Below are positions 5,960-9,277 of a DNA stretch of 9,277 nucleotides, one piece after another. This DNA is from an uncultured delta proteobacterium (GTDB taxonomy: Bacteria > Myxococcota_A > Polyangia > Polyangiales > Ga0077539): positions 1 through 9,277 of the forward strand of contig CAIOSS010001202.1 of NCBI GenBank assembly GCA_903860995.1, read 5' to 3'. Position numbers and translations under genes: made by a program. The notes beneath the pieces were generated by a model. That model saw only the letters and a program-made list of their open reading frames with translations, was not told the DNA's origin and searched no databases. How positions within the stretch are numbered: the stretch's first letter is position 1; every line of letters begins with the position of its first letter.

Positions 5960-8371
5960 TCAGCCGCCGAGGATGAAGTCGCGCACGACGCCCTCCTCGT
6001 CCTCGGTCGGGCTCAGAGAGATGACGTCCGCGCCGAGCTCCCAGTTGCGCTCGGTGCGCACCCGGAACTCCAGGCCGCCCGCACCGCCCGGGTCTTCGAT
6101 GGCGAAGTCCAGGGTCACGTCGCGCCACCCGTCGGCCGGAAACATCGACGGCACCAGCTCGCGCCGCGCGAGCGTCACGCCCGGCTGGTGGAAGACGTCG
6201 ACCAGGCCGATCTCGTCGCGCGCCGCGCCCGCCCGCCGCGCGCGCAGGCGGAAGGTCACCCGGTAGCGCCCCGCGGGCAGGTGGATGAAGGGCCCGAAGG
6301 CCATCCACCCCGCCGGCCGCGGGTCGTCGGGCGAGACCACCCTCGCCCGCCCGTCGCTCGCGCGCGCGTCGGCCACCGAGCAGTTGGTGAACTCCGTCTG
6401 CTCGGTGCCCTCGACCTCGTAGCGGCGGTGGACGAAGAGCTGTCGCACCGCTTCGGGGTTGCCCTGCTGCGAGCGCCCCCGTTGCAGGGCGACCACCCCG
6501 TCGCGCACCGCGACGGCGCCGAAGCCGCTGCGCATCAGTTGCAGCAGCGTGCGGTCGCGCTGCTCGACGGACGCGGGCCACGGCGGGCGCTGGAGGTCGA
6601 CCACCACCCACTCGGCGCGCTCGAGCCCGTTGGGAAACAGGGCGCCCCACGGGCGGTTGGAGAAGCGCGGGCCGATCCAGGTGGACGAGCTCACCGGCGC
6701 ACCGGCGGGGACGAGCGCGGCGATGCGGTCGACGGCGCGGGTGTGCGGCGTGACGGCGCGGGTGTCAGTGGCGTGGGTGCGCGCGGCCATGCTCGACGGG
6801 TGCGTGGCGACCAGCATCAGCGACGCGACGAGGACGTACGCGGCGGCGGCCCCTTCGGTGCGGCGCGGGTCGCGCGCGCGGGCGACGAGGGCCGCGAGGC
6901 CGAAGGCGGCGGCGAGGTACACCCCGGGGTGCTGGATGGCGCTGTAGTGGTAGCGGAGCGCGACGATCTCGGGGTTGTCCGAGAGCAGGATGATGCCGAG
7001 GGGCATCAGGAGGGTGATGCGCCAGCCGGCGAGCAGCGAGGCGAATCCCACGGGCGTGAGGAGGGTGATGAAGGTCGTGAGGCGGGCGTCGGAGAAGGCC
7101 CAGAGCACGTAGCGCACGGGCTGCCCGAGGAGGTGCCCGAGCGGCCCGCCCGGCCCCGCGAGGTGCCTGAAGTTACGAAGGAACTTGTACCCCTGCGGGT
7201 CGGCACCGTCGCTCATGTAGACGGGCACGCCGGGCGGCGGGCCGAAGCGCTTCAGCAGGACGGCCATCGCGAGGAGGCACCACCCCACGGCGAGGGCGCC
7301 GAGCGCCGCGGACCACTTCCGGTCGCGCGCGGTACCCGGCAGGGCGCACGCGAGGAGGGCGCCCACCGCGGGGATGAACATGTCCTCCTTGACGCTGACG
7401 AGGAGGGCGACGGCGACGAAGGCCTGGCCGAAGCGGCGGCGCGAGAGCGCGAGGACGAGCCACGCGAGCGCGGGGGCCGCGAGGAGGTCCATGTGGAAGT
7501 CGTAGAGGAGGGCGGTGTGCAGCGGCGGGCTCGCGAGCATGGCGCCCGCGAGCAGGGTGGCCGTAGCGCGGCGGAGGCCGAGGTCGCGCGCGACGAGGTA
7601 CACCGGCCACGCGGCGACCGACACGGCGACGGTCTGGATGATCAACAGGCACTCGCTGGTGGGCGAGAGCGCATAGAAGGGCAGGAGCAGGAAGAGAACC
7701 GGGGAGAAGTGCTCGCCGAGGAAGCTGTAGCCCACGGTCGGCGAGAACATCGCGCGCCCGTGGAGGGTGTTCCAGAGCGCCTCCTTGAAGATCCCGAGGT
7801 CGACGGAGGCGGACCACACCGCGCGGTCGCGGAGGATGGCGAGGGCGGAGAAGAGAGCCGCGTGCGCCGCGATGATCGCGAAGATTGGCGCATGCTCCCG
7901 CCACCAGGGACCGGTCGGCGCATCGTCCCGGGCGGGGGCCGGAGCCAGCCAGGCCGCGGCGGCGACCGCGGCGCCGAAGCAGAGGGCCAGGAGCGCGGGT
8001 CGCCGGAGGGCGTCATCCTGCGCGAGGACGAGGGGCGAGAGCAGCAGCGGCCCGAGCGTAACGGCCAGCCGGCGCCACGAGGACGCGAAGGGGGATGGAC
8101 CCGCGGGCGCGGCGCGCAGCACCCGGATCGAGAGCAGAAGCGCGAGCGCGAAGGGCGGCGCGCAGGACGCGACGAAGCGCAGCGGGGGGTGCGCGAGGAA
8201 GGAGCCGCGGGAGAGGGCGTCCCAGAGGTGGAACGCGTCGAGGGGCAGCGCCGAGAGAGCGACGCCGACCGCGTAGGCGGTGGTGATGGAGAGCGCGACC
8301 GCGGCGCCCAGGCGGGCGGCGGAGGGTGACTGCCGCGGGCCCGCGGAGGGGGCCGGATCGGACCCGCTCAC
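5960..8371 (-). CDS. DUF2079 family polytopic membrane protein with C-terminal soluble domain
   Basis: An 803-residue integral membrane protein. After a Ser/Pro/Gly-rich start, residues about 20-620 hold many hydrophobic helices. The DUF2079 signature is clear: VDLGIFKEALWNTLHGR (190-206), FLGEHFSPVLFLLLPFYAL, YDFHMDLLAAPALAW (290-304) and VSVKEDMFIPAVGALL (about 326-341). The layout resembles membrane glycosyltransferases of the GT-C type, with acidic and His residues in the first external loop; a polyprenyl-sugar-using transferase is a reasonable guess but not established. Residues about 664-803 are soluble and beta-rich (GPFIHLPAGRYRVTFRLRAR, then LEFRVRTERNWELG), like a carbohydrate-binding or sandwich domain, presumably outside the cytoplasm. 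The start is GTG 8371, whose GTGA overlaps the PP2C stop. The open frame continues upstream to 8530, but that part is Arg-rich shadow of the PP2C gene. No good Shine-Dalgarno precedes the GTG, so reinitiation is likely. Confidence 0.85.
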   Translation of the reverse strand: MSGSDPAPSAGPRQSPSAARLGAAVALSITTAYAVGVALSALPLDAFHLWDALSRGSFLAHPPLRFVASCAPPFALALLLSIRVLRAAPAGPSPFASSWRRLAVTLGPLLLSPLVLAQDDALRRPALLALCFGAAVAAAAWLAPAPARDDAPTGPWWREHAPIFAIIAAHAALFSALAILRDRAVWSASVDLGIFKEALWNTLHGRAMFSPTVGYSFLGEHFSPVLFLLLPFYALSPTSECLLIIQTVAVSVAAWPVYLVARDLGLRRATATLLAGAMLASPPLHTALLYDFHMDLLAAPALAWLVLALSRRRFGQAFVAVALLVSVKEDMFIPAVGALLACALPGTARDRKWSAALGALAVGWCLLAMAVLLKRFGPPPGVPVYMSDGADPQGYKFLRNFRHLAGPGGPLGHLLGQPVRYVLWAFSDARLTTFITLLTPVGFASLLAGWRITLLMPLGIILLSDNPEIVALRYHYSAIQHPGVYLAAAFGLAALVARARDPRRTEGAAAAYVLVASLMLVATHPSSMAARTHATDTRAVTPHTRAVDRIAALVPAGAPVSSSTWIGPRFSNRPWGALFPNGLERAEWVVVDLQRPPWPASVEQRDRTLLQLMRSGFGAVAVRDGVVALQRGRSQQGNPEAVRQLFVHRRYEVEGTEQTEFTNCSVADARASDGRARVVSPDDPRPAGWMAFGPFIHLPAGRYRVTFRLRARRAGAARDEIGLVDVFHQPGVTLARRELVPSMFPADGWRDVTLDFAIEDPGGAGGLEFRVRTERNWELGADVISLSPTEDEEGVVRDFILGG

Positions 8372-9081
8372 GGATCGACGCGGACCAGCACGACCGAGAT
8401 GTTGTCCGGGCCGCCGTGCTCGTTGGCGATCTGCACGAGCTCCTTCGCGCGCTCGATGAGGTCGGGGCCCTTGGCGATGACGCGCGCGATGTCGGAGTCC
8501 TTCACCACGCCGCAGAGGCCGTCGGAGCACAGCAGGTAGGTGTCGCCCACCTGGAGCTTCTCGCGGCGCACCTCGGGCTCGACCTCGGCGCCCGTGCCGA
8601 TGGCCCGGGTGATCATGTTGGAGTAGTTGCCGAGCGCCGCCCGCGCGATGGGGTCGTCGCCCGCGTACTCCTCGATGAGCGAGTGGTCCCGCGTGAGGCG
8701 CTCGAGCACGCTGTGGCGGTAGCGGTAGCAGCGGGAGTCACCAACGTGCACGATGCCCACGGCCTCGACGTCGCGGATCATCGCCACGAAGGTGCTGCCC
8801 ATTCCGCGGCGCTTGCGGTTGCGGGTGCCCTCCTCGATGACCCGGGTGTTGGCCAGCTTCGTCGCTTCGGCGAGGGCCGCCACCCGGTCGCCCCCGGCGT
8901 TCTGCTGGAGGTGCTCGATGACCGTCGAGATGGCCATCGCGCTCGCGACCTCGCCCGCGAGGTGCCCGCCCATCCCGTCGGCCACAATGAACAAGCCGAG
9001 CGGCTCCTCCACCGCGTAGGAGTCCTCGTTGTGGTCTCGTGCCTGTCCGACGTCGGACAGGCCTGCGGCGGCGAGCTTCAT
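8368..9081 (-). CDS. PP2C-family protein Ser/Thr phosphatase (Stp/PrpC type)
   Basis: A 237-residue cytoplasmic metal-dependent phosphatase that would reverse Hanks-type kinase phosphorylation. All core motifs are present in order: GLSDVGQARDHNEDS (7-21, Arg15, Glu19 and Asp20), VADGMGGHLAGEVAS (33-47, metal-binding Asp35/Gly36), GMGSTFVAM (93-101), HVGDSRCYRYR (112-122), LTRDHSLIEEY (129-139), GDTYLLCSDGLCGVV (179-193, Asp187) and GGPDNISVVLVRV (223-235, Asp226). Length matches stand-alone bacterial PP2C domains, with no membrane segment. ATG 9081 is supported by GAGGAA (9088-9093) six bases upstream. It overlaps the next gene by four bases, so the two are probably co-translated. No kinase partner is visible; one may lie outside the window, possibly in the divergent unit. 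Confidence 0.96.
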   Translation of the reverse strand: MKLAAAGLSDVGQARDHNEDSYAVEEPLGLFIVADGMGGHLAGEVASAMAISTVIEHLQQNAGGDRVAALAEATKLANTRVIEEGTRNRKRRGMGSTFVAMIRDVEAVGIVHVGDSRCYRYRHSVLERLTRDHSLIEEYAGDDPIARAALGNYSNMITRAIGTGAEVEPEVRREKLQVGDTYLLCSDGLCGVVKDSDIARVIAKGPDLIERAKELVQIANEHGGPDNISVVLVRVDP

Positions 9082-9087
9082 CCCGTG

Positions 9088-9093
9088 TTCCTC
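9088..9093 (-). promoter_or_regulatory. Ribosome binding site of the PP2C gene
   Basis: GAGGAA on the - strand, six bases before ATG 9081; a strong site that fixes the start. Confidence 0.75.
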
Positions 9094-9102
9094 GGCATTG
9101 TT

Positions 9103-9137
9103 CCGCGTACACTCGCGGTAGTTTCAACCGTACGCGG
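9103..9137. promoter_or_regulatory. Inverted repeat upstream of PP2C, possible operator
   Basis: CCGCGTAC (9103-9110) and GTACGCGG (9130-9137) are perfect 8 bp inverted arms separated by 19 bases. The distal arm overlaps the candidate -10. The spacing suits two half-sites on one DNA face or a long-loop hairpin in the leader. A separate 10 bp palindrome, GCAACGTTGC, lies at 9158-9167. Confidence 0.4.
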
Positions 9138-9156
9138 GGCCCGCGCGACGGGTCAA
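9127..9156 (-). promoter_or_regulatory. Weak candidate promoter of the PP2C-DUF2079 operon
   Basis: TTGACC (9156-9151, 5/6 to the -35 consensus) is followed by 18 bases and TACGGT (9132-9127, only 3/6 to the -10). It would give a leader of roughly 40 bases containing the ribosome binding site. The -35 is convincing, the -10 is not. Confidence 0.3.
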
Positions 9157-9235
9157 GGCAACGTTGCGCTCCCCAGGGCCTCGCAGCCCCCGCAGGAGCG
9201 TAGCGCTCGGGTCGTCGCCGGAGGAAGCTGCCTCC

Positions 9236-9277
9236 ATGTCCGACCCCTCCGAAGCGCTCCGGCGCGATGTCACGTAC
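9236..9277 (+). CDS. Start of an unidentified divergent gene (partial, runs off the window)
   Basis: Only 14 codons are present (MSDPSEALRRDVTY). GGAGGAAG (9220-9227) lies eight bases before the ATG, an excellent ribosome binding site that makes this a credible start. The family cannot be told from this much sequence. It is divergent from the PP2C gene, with 154 bases between the two starts. Confidence 0.55.
   Translation, partial: MSDPSEALRRDVTY

Noticed and set aside
6188..8329. 713-codon + strand open frame antisense to the DUF2079 gene
   Set aside because: Low-complexity Gly/Glu/Arg/Asp composition and no recognisable motif; mirrors the DUF2079 codons.
6700..8360. Repeated GAGGAGGG/GCGAGGAGG tracts and strong G-richness on the + strand
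   Set aside because: They are consecutive CTC leucine and GCC/CTC codons of the membrane helices read from the opposite strand, not a separate repeat family.
8372..8530. N-terminal extension of the DUF2079 frame to an ATG at 8530
   Set aside because: The extension is Arg-rich and lies antiphase inside the conserved PP2C coding region; the GTG at 8371 overlapping the PP2C stop is the better start.

Overview
The window is about 70% G+C with strong G/C preference at third codon positions. A SahR-type ArsR/methyltransferase next to ahcY, an Ala/Pro/Asp-rich secreted-type protein, a fused TRAP permease with a disordered tail and a PP2C phosphatase together suggest a myxobacterium-like (Myxococcota / former Deltaproteobacteria) chromosome. 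This assignment rests on gene content and style, not on a search.

Layout. (1) Bases 1-57 read as a piece of an S-adenosylhomocysteinase (SAH hydrolase) on the + strand, joined head-on to a different SAH hydrolase gene on the - strand. This looks like an inverted chimera at the window edge. (2) Bases 49-1784 (-) hold a two-gene methyl-cycle operon: a SahR-like regulator whose stop overlaps the start of ahcY in ATGA. Its promoter is unusually readable: -35 TTGCAA, a 17 bp spacer and -10 TATAGG, with an inverted repeat covering the -10 and most of the spacer, and a predicted transcription start almost at the ATG. (3) Bases 1948-4785 (+) hold a large divergent TRAP permease with fused small (DctQ) and large (DctM) subunits, cysteine-bearing additions and no substrate-binding protein in view. 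(4) Bases 4786-5943 are a small-gene region: a GC hairpin between convergent genes, a frameshifted 44-codon ORF (-), a cupredoxin lipoprotein (-), a divergent spacer with two dyads, and a frameshifted Asp/Pro-rich cysteine-containing protein (+). (5) Bases 5960-9081 (-) hold a PP2C Ser/Thr phosphatase followed, through a 4-base GTGA overlap, by an 803-residue DUF2079 membrane protein. (6) A divergent gene starts at 9236 (+) and leaves the window after 14 codons; its shared control region holds an 8 bp inverted repeat and a 10 bp palindrome.

Working together. SahR and AhcY sense and remove S-adenosylhomocysteine. The divergent TRAP gene starts from the same 163 bp spacer and carries a second copy of the CCTATAT heptamer by its ribosome binding site, so it is a candidate for the same control. 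PP2C and the DUF2079 protein are probably translationally coupled, which hints at a phospho-signalling link to an envelope or glycosylation function.

No CRISPR array, tRNA, rRNA, insertion sequence or phage gene was seen. Most long open frames opposite the real genes are shadows produced by high G+C.
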